A stretch of 64,000 nt of DNA from Candidatus Margulisiibacteriota bacterium (lineage in GTDB: Bacteria; Margulisbacteria; Riflemargulisbacteria; GWF2-39-127), in the NCBI GenBank assembly GCA_003242895.1, contig QKMY01000021.1, positions 91,236-155,235 of the forward strand, read 5' to 3'. The position numbers and the translations under genes were made by a program. The notes below the pieces were generated by a model, which saw only the letters and a list, made by a program, of their open reading frames with translations, was not told the DNA's origin and searched no databases. Shown here piece after piece: positions 28,801 through 36,123 of this stretch. Position 1 is the stretch's first letter; every line of letters begins with the position of its first letter.

Positions 28801-30985
28801 CTATTCGATGCTTCTTCCTAGAGTAGATTGCCTTGGTGCTAAACCAGATGATCCTCCGGGGTGGTATAACAAGAAACTGGAATATCAGTTATATTCGGGG
28901 AACAGCGATATCTCATTGGTTGACTTCACCAAGGAATATTGGGACAAGATTAAAACCCAGTTGATTAAAGAATGCCGGGCTCAAGCCGGTTTGCCGGAAG
29001 TCCAGATTAATATTGATGGACCATATGAAATCGAAGACGGTAAGCAGCTCATGTGGCGATATTTTACACCACATAAATTTGTGAAAGCGTATGTAGAAAA
29101 AGACCGGTTGATTATTGATAATTTTATTGAATATGATAAGTCGAGAATAGCTAGAGATAAGGGCACTGGTTGGCCTTATATCGCAGATAAGATATCCGGC
29201 TTAATAAAATCCGTTTATTTGGGCGAGTTATTTAAGAATTCATCGGATAGTGGAAATATAAATTTGATGACCTCTGAAGAAAAAGGGAAACTTGATAATT
29301 TAAAATTACAAAAAATCAATGTCGAGCAACCTCTAATAATTGAGAATTCTACTGAAGTTGTTCAAGTAAGCATTCCCTTGATAGGTGCCATAAAAGATAG
29401 CGTATCTGAATACACACAAGATGGCAGGATTTTTGTCCGAATAGCGCTGGAACGAGAAACTGAAATGTCCAGTTATGAGAAGGAAAAAATATCACATTCA
29501 TGGCCGAAAACGAATGATATCGTTTATGAAATCGTACCAGCTCTTTATAATCGAGAAAGTGGTATGGTTGATTTTTCCTTTTTCCTGCCTAATGATGAGC
29601 ACATTGAGAAAGTACCTATTTCTGATATCCTGCCCGATACCCAGCCCGTTGTCATCCTCAGTACCCAGTTGAAACATTATCGCACCAAAAGGCTCCAGAT
29701 TCTAGAAATTATTGGCCTTTCAAATGGAAATGATATAACATTGAAAGAATTTACTGATGAAGGTTGGGGATTCCAGCTGAACAGATATGATATTAATGGA
29801 GCTGTAATCGATTCAGGGAACGAGAAAATGGAGATTGATCGTACCCAGCGAAAACCATTAACTGTGAAAGATATCATCACTTCAAAGGTAGTGGGCGCAC
29901 CTATTGATCTAATTACTACTATGGAAGGTAGAAGGTTCTTGAACCTGGTTAACAGCCAGCCTTTTGTTAATTACACTGAACTGGTAAGAGAAGGTGGATT
30001 ATTTGCAGTTACACATGGCTATAATCCGATGTATTGGGAAGACTCGAATTACATCTCGGGTCTACCGAGAATGAAGCTCTCATCACAGGATGGACCTCTC
30101 GTTTGCCAGCTAGCAGGTCCGCATAACTTACCAATAGAGATTCATGATCTTGGATTGTTTTCAGAAGAGAACAATTACCAGAATGTAGCGAATACTTTCG
30201 CTAAAGCTGCCTTACTTGCTGTACGCAATGGCGCTGCTGCTATTGATATAAACATGGGCTCCACTGCGCTTATTCCACAAGGAGGCGGCGTGTTAATCGC
30301 GGAAGAAAAACCTGATATGGCAGTCGCTATAGTAAAAGGCATTAAAGATGCGCTGGTCAAAGAGGGATATGATGTCCCGGTTTGTGTTAAAACTCGGCTG
30401 TTAGAGAAAAAAGAAGAAGGAAAAATCATCTATGATCACGCAAGATCTCTGGCATTTTATGAAAAAATTATTGACGCTGGTGCAGAATGGATCGCTATTC
30501 ATACTAGATATCGCTCTGACGGACAGGGATCAGTATCTAATCAGGGAGCCAAAGATGCGAGGTCAAAGCGTAAGCATTTGAAAGCGGCTATCAATGAGAT
30601 TAGAACAGTTAAGGAAGAGCATTTCCACAATCTTCCCGTAGAAGTTAAGAATGTGATTATTGGAATGTTACAGCAAAAAGATATTATCGATGGTTCCGGT
30701 TTATTACAAAGAGCTAGATTCGACGAAATTAATAAGTTGGCTGACTTAGCATTAACCACTATTGATCAGGAATACTGGCAGGAAATCTATGATATACTAA
30801 AGAAGCGAAGAACCCCTATTTTAGGGAACGGTCAGGTAACGAGTGTAAAAGATGCTCTTGAGTTGGTTAATGACGTTGGCTGTGACGGGGTAATGATCGC
30901 CATGCCAATGGTATCCAATCCAAAACTTATGGGAGAAATTAAAGGTGCCTTGAATGACAACGAGCAGAAGGGTAAAAGACCATAG
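25823..30985 (+). CDS. Giant fusion protein: Maf C-terminal half, DUF89-like and Dus-like domains
   Basis: This 1720-residue protein is cytosolic by sequence. Residues 1-290 are unassigned. Residues 298-495 repeat the C-terminal half of the neighbouring Maf protein (YLRPLEDKISQEECRLLTR, then TAGIGIQDRDFFLCVERL and FTVVGLPNELIF) but lack the STSPRR loop. Helical, coiled-coil-like text follows. Around 813-980, ILLTMGNNGNESIQVLW and VTLAAKSEPMMHND recall DUF89/ARMT1 phosphatases, with the metal-binding Asp not in place. Residues 1356-1712 are a dihydrouridine-synthase-like TIM barrel (VCQLAGPHNLPIEIHDLG, then AAIDINMGSTALIPQGGG, VPVCVKTRL, then ILGNGQVTSVKDALELV). The usual catalytic Cys of NMGCP is Ser1480 here. 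The strong GAAGGAG ribosome binding site and intact frame suggest it is expressed. Dus assignment is firm, DUF89 tentative. Confidence 0.7.
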   Translation: MKKKIIKESKSSRGGHSNIAKLLRILPVGGLGKYHDAMLNIMVRIERELVESEKRGSLSLEKTEESLDHAISEFITPNDIESQKPLGCVLNNPSDARGEILASLIGNSFETDNNNSGDFNPGPGKKGRSYLIATALQKSILYAEKNIKKNNEIIVSEITRIYLGGIEQKVASKAGLSLESFKAIFRGKRKLEAMTGISVLNNGWFITLSDLKTFVNKIKSGNGPQEIFDKLKELGVIDNRGRFLFKDDPDLLQLLDKAEAKDEISNENFKNELRIFFSDIKKLPRYSNKLGYGKSIFYLRPLEDKISQEECRLLTRIIEKEPVKYVHLLGLTNKYEGKLAEIKALKEEYLLMVKLLKGPVSAEDLSDIPEKIRHFTQFSQDKLEAKLEQLESELKAKVADANITFSDFESRQLTVENIIDNYYKWDRYIGRTAGIGIQDRDFFLCVERLDGNPFTVVGLPNELIFKFFKHFGVETSKFNIIQSYWPDKMELRKIYVEDTWSLICRIEKEEKIKKYMADVESGIVHNISIGNYENVIKDNYKLIVCLQEMRKYWDILHLYTDFLKDTTELAAEEGIDVNKTLKIIDTINELAGMFNQIKQEMNDDDNIERLMNLNKLPNAWQIALNKLLSKLGNTIYDWNDNKAKYISLLDPAKLKDFEDLTSGDSICLTNDYVDYHRVSHSQYWDDSNKFKIEQGLLNFRSFIDVVDKKLSLEIKDLQEAISSVNKELSKLPQNSPLDFAQKQVRDTLEKSKIELEIEIKDLTNTVNNLYFQSFEAIALNNLESKISGVEQASGSVIDDRNALIKHLETVAGKNTPNILLTMGNNGNESIQVLWNALLLLKKGCNVTLAAKSEPMMHNDCNILELNFVIPYFNSILRERFPEMKCLDYYLREKKLQIIEVDDKKDLGEKISSASSTGNKFDIAFLIGELWYIDFVGADKLEEPPYNPFEDTVLFSIHAHKNRLKPLAIMNDNLFAVASRGDYIDENVTVGMSVYSMLLPRVDCLGAKPDDPPGWYNKKLEYQLYSGNSDISLVDFTKEYWDKIKTQLIKECRAQAGLPEVQINIDGPYEIEDGKQLMWRYFTPHKFVKAYVEKDRLIIDNFIEYDKSRIARDKGTGWPYIADKISGLIKSVYLGELFKNSSDSGNINLMTSEEKGKLDNLKLQKINVEQPLIIENSTEVVQVSIPLIGAIKDSVSEYTQDGRIFVRIALERETEMSSYEKEKISHSWPKTNDIVYEIVPALYNRESGMVDFSFFLPNDEHIEKVPISDILPDTQPVVILSTQLKHYRTKRLQILEIIGLSNGNDITLKEFTDEGWGFQLNRYDINGAVIDSGNEKMEIDRTQRKPLTVKDIITSKVVGAPIDLITTMEGRRFLNLVNSQPFVNYTELVREGGLFAVTHGYNPMYWEDSNYISGLPRMKLSSQDGPLVCQLAGPHNLPIEIHDLGLFSEENNYQNVANTFAKAALLAVRNGAAAIDINMGSTALIPQGGGVLIAEEKPDMAVAIVKGIKDALVKEGYDVPVCVKTRLLEKKEEGKIIYDHARSLAFYEKIIDAGAEWIAIHTRYRSDGQGSVSNQGAKDARSKRKHLKAAINEIRTVKEEHFHNLPVEVKNVIIGMLQQKDIIDGSGLLQRARFDEINKLADLALTTIDQEYWQEIYDILKKRRTPILGNGQVTSVKDALELVNDVGCDGVMIAMPMVSNPKLMGEIKGALNDNEQKGKRP

Positions 30986-31031
30986 TAGCTATGATTGAAA
31001 GAATACTTCGGGGATGCACGTTGGAAAATGA

Positions 31032-31060
31032 TTGCAACTTTTATGGTTTTGATACGATAT
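31032..31060 (+). promoter_or_regulatory. Sigma-28-like promoter for UDPGP-like module A
   Basis: TTGCAA (31032-31037), 15 bases, then TACGATAT (31053-31060), continuing ATAAT; the start codon is 46 bases downstream. The 6-N15-8 layout is identical to those at 33797 (+) and 42650 (-). A sigma-70 reading (TTGATA 31049-31054, N17, TAATAT 31072-31077) is an alternative. Confidence 0.55.
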
Positions 31061-31105
31061 ATAATATGGGATAATATTTTGTTTAAGTATCGGAGGTAGA
31101 AATTG

Positions 31106-33166
31106 ATGAAAACCAAGACCGTCTCTATAAAAGTTGAGTCACGCAGTTCTAGCCTTAATAGAGAAACCAGAACAGTCCAATCATTGTTGTCACAGGTTGG
31201 AACCGTGATGAGGGGAAATATTGGTGTGAGTTTGCTTTCCGAGGTTGTTGCCGATGATAGAATAAAGAAAAATATTGATCAGGAGAAAGTCCTGGAAATA
31301 GATCGGCGTTTCGAGCAGGAATATCCTGAGCTGCGTAGTCGACTTCAGAGTTTCCTGCAGGAATCAGATGAGTTTAATGCTCTATTTGAAAAAATCAAAA
31401 TTATTAATATTAAGAAAAATGTAAAAAAAAGAATAATTACCGAGCCGGAAATGTATCTTATAGCTTTAGCCTGTATGGATAAAAACTATTCAGCAAATGA
31501 TCTTGCCGTGTTAATCCCACGATTGCGAGCAACCAAAACTAATCAAGGTTTTACTTTTACAGCAGCTGACAAAAATGTTACTGCAGAAATTTTTAATCGA
31601 AAGCTTGTTACAGTTCAAGAGGCAAAAGATCTGTATGGCGGGAACGTTGCCAGCTCCCGTCACGAAGTCGTCCTTGCTGGTGGAGACGCAACACGGTACT
31701 TGCTTGTGTTAAAAGCCCTTAAATCGCTTTCTGATTCACTATCCGTCATTGATCAAGGCGTTTTGTCCGGTTTAAGTTCATCCAACGCTTATAAAGATGT
31801 TAAAAAGCTTTTTACCTATAAGAACTTGGCAACGGTGTTCAATACCCCAATGTTTACAAATGTCGGGTATAATTCTGAATTATTAAAAACTGCCGGAATG
31901 TATGATGTAAAGAAAGTTAAAGTTGCTGTGAACACGGTGCTTGATAAATTTGAAAATACACCAAAAGCACTCAATTATGCATATAGGGTAGATGTAGGTA
32001 ATCAAAGTACCTATCTTACCTTTTTCATGAATACACTGCTCCGGACCTATGCCAAAGTAGACATGGAAGGCTCTTCCGGTAATGTTCTTCATTATATGGT
32101 ACATAACCAAACTGTTGCCGATTCCATGGACAATATGGTTCAAGCATTAATAAATGCCAAACTGCTTGACCCGGCTAAGCTCGATATAAAATTCATGACA
32201 AGGCCTAAAGATGGTATGGCCGTTGACCCGGATACCAGGCAGCTATTGTTGAATGACAAAAATATTCCGGATCCCAAAAGCGCAGGACATGGCCCTGCCT
32301 ATACAAAAGCAGTTAATGAGCTTGTGTCTTTAAAAGACGTATCTGATAATGTTAGTTTTTCCATCAGAACTGTTGATAACAGCGGTTCCGATGTATCCAC
32401 TTACACCGCCTATATTCAGAATGGCTGTGTTAAAGAGAACCAGCTTCGTGATGAATTGCTGACGGTGATAAGATCAAATAACAAAAAAGCTTTTCAAGAA
32501 TTGTTGGCTAAATCGGAATATGGAATTGATATAACACTATACGATATGGATAATGACTTGAATTTGCTTGTAGCTCAATTTATTGATGATCGATGGGATT
32601 TTGAAGTTAGCAGTTCTGAGGATATTGCTGCTCAGATTGAAAACCTTCCGATTTCTATCGCCGTAGTAGTAGATCCTTTACCAATACATAAAGGCGGAGG
32701 TCTTTATGTGGAAGACGGCACAGGCAGAATGTCGATCACGGACAAACGTGATCTGCTGCCGAACACTGATGAGAAGGATGTACTGTTTAAGTTTAGTCCG
32801 ATGGTATATGGATCGTTGGTAAAGCAGGAAATGGATTCCAGCATGGAGGATGGCTTGGTTTTTGTGGCTACGAAATCAAAGGGAGAGAGTTACATTCAGG
32901 GAGAAAGCGCGTCCACCCATCTGGCAACTTCTCATGATCGTGTAATGAAGAGAATCATATCAGTGCCTAAAGAGGATCTTGAAACTGCTTTTATACAGCA
33001 AAAGACAATAGATGAGTCGAGTGAGAATAACAACCTCGAATTGTCGAGGAAATTGTGTCAGGATATTGAACGTATGGCTGCCCAGGCAGGCATAACGGCC
33101 GAAGAAGCTGCCCGTCTGATAAATGCAATGCAAGAAAAAGCAATATTAATGACAAAAATTGTTTAG
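31106..33166 (+). CDS. UDPGP-like nucleotidyltransferase, module A
   Basis: The 686-residue protein is a diverged relative of the UTP-glucose-1-phosphate/UDP-GlcNAc pyrophosphorylase (UDPGP) family. The nucleotide-binding loop is VVLAGGDATRY (near residue 190), followed by a helical insertion. KSAGHGPAYTKAVNEL (near 392) corresponds to the GHGD loop, TVDNSGSDVSTY to the DN motif, and HKGGGLYVEDGTGRM (near 530) to the KGG loop. The usual Gln of GGQGTR is Asp and the second Gly is Ala. A helical tail of about 100 residues follows. I start at the ATG at 31106, 8 bases after GGAGGT; a TTG precedes it. A paralogue lies at 44334. The substrate is unknown; sugar-1-phosphate activation is inferred from the fold. 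Confidence 0.68.
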   Translation: MKTKTVSIKVESRSSSLNRETRTVQSLLSQVGTVMRGNIGVSLLSEVVADDRIKKNIDQEKVLEIDRRFEQEYPELRSRLQSFLQESDEFNALFEKIKIINIKKNVKKRIITEPEMYLIALACMDKNYSANDLAVLIPRLRATKTNQGFTFTAADKNVTAEIFNRKLVTVQEAKDLYGGNVASSRHEVVLAGGDATRYLLVLKALKSLSDSLSVIDQGVLSGLSSSNAYKDVKKLFTYKNLATVFNTPMFTNVGYNSELLKTAGMYDVKKVKVAVNTVLDKFENTPKALNYAYRVDVGNQSTYLTFFMNTLLRTYAKVDMEGSSGNVLHYMVHNQTVADSMDNMVQALINAKLLDPAKLDIKFMTRPKDGMAVDPDTRQLLLNDKNIPDPKSAGHGPAYTKAVNELVSLKDVSDNVSFSIRTVDNSGSDVSTYTAYIQNGCVKENQLRDELLTVIRSNNKKAFQELLAKSEYGIDITLYDMDNDLNLLVAQFIDDRWDFEVSSSEDIAAQIENLPISIAVVVDPLPIHKGGGLYVEDGTGRMSITDKRDLLPNTDEKDVLFKFSPMVYGSLVKQEMDSSMEDGLVFVATKSKGESYIQGESASTHLATSHDRVMKRIISVPKEDLETAFIQQKTIDESSENNNLELSRKLCQDIERMAAQAGITAEEAARLINAMQEKAILMTKIV

Positions 33167-33190
33167 TTTAACAATAAGGGGTGATAGATT

Positions 33191-33499
33191 ATGAACGAAA
33201 AGATTGAGCAATATAAAAAAACATTCAATAATCTCAAGGATAATCCGTCACTGCATAGTAGTGAGATTAATGATCTTATGAATGCTGTTTTGGGCGATGC
33301 TAACGCACTATTAGCAGACCGCGTCGTCACTCAGGATGAAAAATTATCAGTATTGGAAGAATTTAACCGGCTTTATGCAGAAATTACTTATACTCTTGAT
33401 TTCGATGATGCAATGGAAAATATGCGTCCTGCTACCGGCGACCCTATTTTTACGACTAAAGAAGCTATGCTGGAAGCAATAAAACGCGGCGAACTATAA
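33191..33499 (+). CDS. Small partner protein of module A, 102 residues
   Basis: An acidic, helical protein of 102 residues, starting 24 bases after the UDPGP-like gene behind an AAGGGGTGAT ribosome binding site. It is clearly homologous to the protein at 46802: both share the layout SLHSSEINDLMNAV, then a DEKLSVLEEFNRLYA helix (AEKLSLLRAYNNLYA in the other copy) and a C-terminal FxTxEAxLxAI motif. Its consistent position after the large protein suggests a subunit or regulator. I recognise no named family. Confidence 0.65.
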   Translation: MNEKIEQYKKTFNNLKDNPSLHSSEINDLMNAVLGDANALLADRVVTQDEKLSVLEEFNRLYAEITYTLDFDDAMENMRPATGDPIFTTKEAMLEAIKRGEL

Positions 33500-33796
33500 T
33501 CAACAAACCATTGTGACCCGTATCAAATACCGTAAGATAATAACGAAATGTGTGACATATCTGACTTAGCTGGTGCATAGTCTACCAGAGTTTCGCTTTC
33601 TCCATTTTCGTAATGCAGGAAAAAAAAGATCGGTCCGTTTAGTGTTGAGACGGACAAAGTGACTCATCCTGTCTACCCCGGATAAAAGGATTCTGCTCAA
33701 AAATATTACGGTCAATCTGTCGTATTGAAGTGCGGTCTGGAATCGGATGATCGCATTAGTTCAGAATAGAAAAAAACACTGTAATAACTTGAGAAA
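33500..33796. other. Intergenic region with a hairpin, no gene seen
   Basis: This gap before the GH77 gene contains an 8-base-pair stem, GTCCGTTT (33633-33640) with AGACGGAC (33648-33655), one G-U pair and a 7-base loop. No reading frame with a ribosome binding site is visible, and I could not match it to a riboswitch class. Confidence 0.4.
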
Positions 33797-33825
33797 TTGC
33801 AACTATTCTTTGTTTTATCCGATAT
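33797..33825 (+). promoter_or_regulatory. Sigma-28-like promoter for the GH77 gene
   Basis: TTGCAA (33797-33802), 15 bases, then TCCGATAT (33818-33825), continuing ATAAT. The start codon is 44 bases downstream. It is nearly the same as the promoter at 31032 in both sequence and spacing. Confidence 0.55.
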
Positions 33826-33868
33826 ATAATTAACAATCCTTATGGTTTATTAATAGGAGGATTTTATA

Positions 33869-36091
33869 ATGAAAAAGAAAATAATTGATTTTACTCAAAA
33901 GAAATACTCGAAGGTAATTGTGCCGATTTTTGCTTCGAATTCTTCATCCGTTTTTAGCAGGATAGATGATTCCATAAAACTCTTGATTGCAGCTTTTCCC
34001 TCAGTATTAAAAGTTTTCCCGGAAGTTGAAGGGGCAGCGCTTAAAAACGTAGATTTAAGTACCGGGATCAAGCAAGCAGCATTAAAGACTGTCCTGGGCT
34101 ATCTGACAAAACGTGATTATTCTGGTAACTTAGAGGATTATATCTATGTTATCCATTTCCTTCATGATATTGGTGTTAAGAGTATCGTAGAATTTCCTTT
34201 TACCCAGAAACATCAAAGTACCACCAGTCCTTTTTCAGCATCCTCCTTTGGTCTGGAACTGGACTATTTAGTCCTGGAATTAGTCCCGGAAATACAGGAT
34301 TCTCCAGAATTGTTAGCTATGATCCCTAAACGGCCGATTACCTATGAAAATGATCTTTCAAGCGATTTTCGTATCCATCGTGAAGCCCGCCGGGTAATCC
34401 TAAAAAAAGCTGCAAGTAAATTTTATCAAGAGATAGTTGTTGATCCGACCTCCCAGAGAGCTCAAACTTTTAAGTTTTACGTTGACAAATATGACAAAAA
34501 GCTTATGAGAAACGCTGAATTTTCTGTTGTTCAGTCAAAAGTATTGGATAATTATGAGAATGTTAACCCGGATTTCAGGACGTGGCCTGAGAAATACAGA
34601 AGCCCGGATAGTCCCGAGGTAAAAAAACTTATTACATTGCATAGTGACGATATACTAGCTCATAAATACGGTCAATTTTGTATTCACGAACAGCAATTAT
34701 TTATTAAACAGCTCTATGAGCTTTTAGGTATGGAGAGGGAAGTGAATATTGCATTTGGAATAGACCCGGCTGCAAGTGCCGATGTCTGGTCATTACAGGA
34801 TACTGTGTTTAATCTTAAATATGAACTAGGCGCAGATAACGGGCAGAATTGGCATGTGCCTGCATATAATGTATCTACGGATGCCTATATCGATTTTGTA
34901 AAGGAACGACTTGAGTATTTATCTGAGTATGCTCATGTTATCTTTTTCGATCACCTTTGCGGCTATTCGACACAATATATTTACGAGCGTGGTAATGCTG
35001 AAGATAAAGGCCGATGGGAAGTAGAAAAATGGGATGCCTGGAAGATGCGTGACAATGCTAAATATCTACTCAAAATGGCTCTTGATCTAGGCTTAAAAGT
35101 CGGGGGAGAGACCCTGGGTGACTATGCGCGCCAACAAGCGGTAGAATGTGCTATTCATGAGCTGAATTGTGAAGGATATAATATCCCGGAAATGTTTGTG
35201 GCTCCGCATAAGAACTATGGCGATAATTACGGCAATAATATGAACCTTTCTCAAAACATCGAACTCTTTTTAACTACCCACGATCTTCCGACTATTGTGC
35301 AGATTATTTGTGGAACTCGCGGGAATGAAGCTATCGATGAATTTAGGAGCCCGAAGACTAAGATCGCTAATTTTATGAGCCAGCAGTTTGGCATAATTAC
35401 TACTCCAAATCAGACCCCTTTGTCACCTGGCCATCTTAGTCAGGAATTGGGAATTGCCATGTTGGAAGTTTTTATGTCGTATCCTGTGGAAGCTGTTACA
35501 ATTCCTCTCCAGGATATTTTCGCACTAATGTTTCCTGAAGAGGTTGGAACAAACCTCTACTTTAATATGAACCATGCGGGAACGCCTACGGGACTCGATA
35601 ACGAAATGAAGAATTTCAGCCGTATACTACCTCCGATACAGAAACTGGAACCTTTTAAGGATGTGCTCAAAGACATCTTTAGCCGGACTGTAAAACCTTT
35701 TGATTTTCCTGAAAGGCTGGAAGAATGCGGAGGATTCTTTACTTGGATTGCTTGTATAACTCCAGGTAGAAAAATGATCTTCCAGAATCCGGGTACAAAA
35801 AAATGGGAGATATTCAAGCATACTGAGAAGGGGCGTCCGGTATTAGAAATGGTAGTTTCTAACGTCGCTGCTGAAGATAGGGTAGGGATGGTTAAGCTAC
35901 CTTCGGACAAACAGATCGATTATAAGGGTCAAGTAGATTTTGCGAAGATATATAAGTTAGTAGATATCTCACGTAATGATAGGGATAATAATATTTATAT
36001 CAAATCAGGAGAGGAATTGCTTTGCGAAATGTATATTTCCCTCAAAGGGAATACTGATCACCATTTTGTTATATATGAGATGCCTGATTAG
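33869..36091 (+). CDS. Divergent GH77 4-alpha-glucanotransferase
   Basis: The 740-residue enzyme looks like an amylomaltase/disproportionating enzyme. STTSPFSASSFGLELDYL near residue 122 corresponds to the SPYSxxSxFAxNPLLID loop. The catalytic residues are readable as Asp361 (FFDHLCGY), Glu414 (GGETLGD) and Asp472 (THDLP), with spacing close to known GH77. The Arg two residues before the nucleophile is Phe here. GTNLYFNMNHAGTP near the C-terminus corresponds to the NxPGT region. The protein is longer than typical MalQ. A perfect AGGAGG precedes the ATG. It is convergent with the GH133 debranching enzyme; together they would remodel glycogen or other alpha-glucans. The fold call is good; transferase specificity is inferred. 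Confidence 0.75.
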   Translation: MKKKIIDFTQKKYSKVIVPIFASNSSSVFSRIDDSIKLLIAAFPSVLKVFPEVEGAALKNVDLSTGIKQAALKTVLGYLTKRDYSGNLEDYIYVIHFLHDIGVKSIVEFPFTQKHQSTTSPFSASSFGLELDYLVLELVPEIQDSPELLAMIPKRPITYENDLSSDFRIHREARRVILKKAASKFYQEIVVDPTSQRAQTFKFYVDKYDKKLMRNAEFSVVQSKVLDNYENVNPDFRTWPEKYRSPDSPEVKKLITLHSDDILAHKYGQFCIHEQQLFIKQLYELLGMEREVNIAFGIDPAASADVWSLQDTVFNLKYELGADNGQNWHVPAYNVSTDAYIDFVKERLEYLSEYAHVIFFDHLCGYSTQYIYERGNAEDKGRWEVEKWDAWKMRDNAKYLLKMALDLGLKVGGETLGDYARQQAVECAIHELNCEGYNIPEMFVAPHKNYGDNYGNNMNLSQNIELFLTTHDLPTIVQIICGTRGNEAIDEFRSPKTKIANFMSQQFGIITTPNQTPLSPGHLSQELGIAMLEVFMSYPVEAVTIPLQDIFALMFPEEVGTNLYFNMNHAGTPTGLDNEMKNFSRILPPIQKLEPFKDVLKDIFSRTVKPFDFPERLEECGGFFTWIACITPGRKMIFQNPGTKKWEIFKHTEKGRPVLEMVVSNVAAEDRVGMVKLPSDKQIDYKGQVDFAKIYKLVDISRNDRDNNIYIKSGEELLCEMYISLKGNTDHHFVIYEMPD

Positions 36092-36123
36092 AAAATGACA
36101 GCATCGTTATTAGTTCGCGAACA

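Noticed and set aside
33500..33796. Riboswitch before the GH77 gene
   Set aside because: One 8-base-pair hairpin exists, but no conserved core of a known riboswitch class could be recognised.
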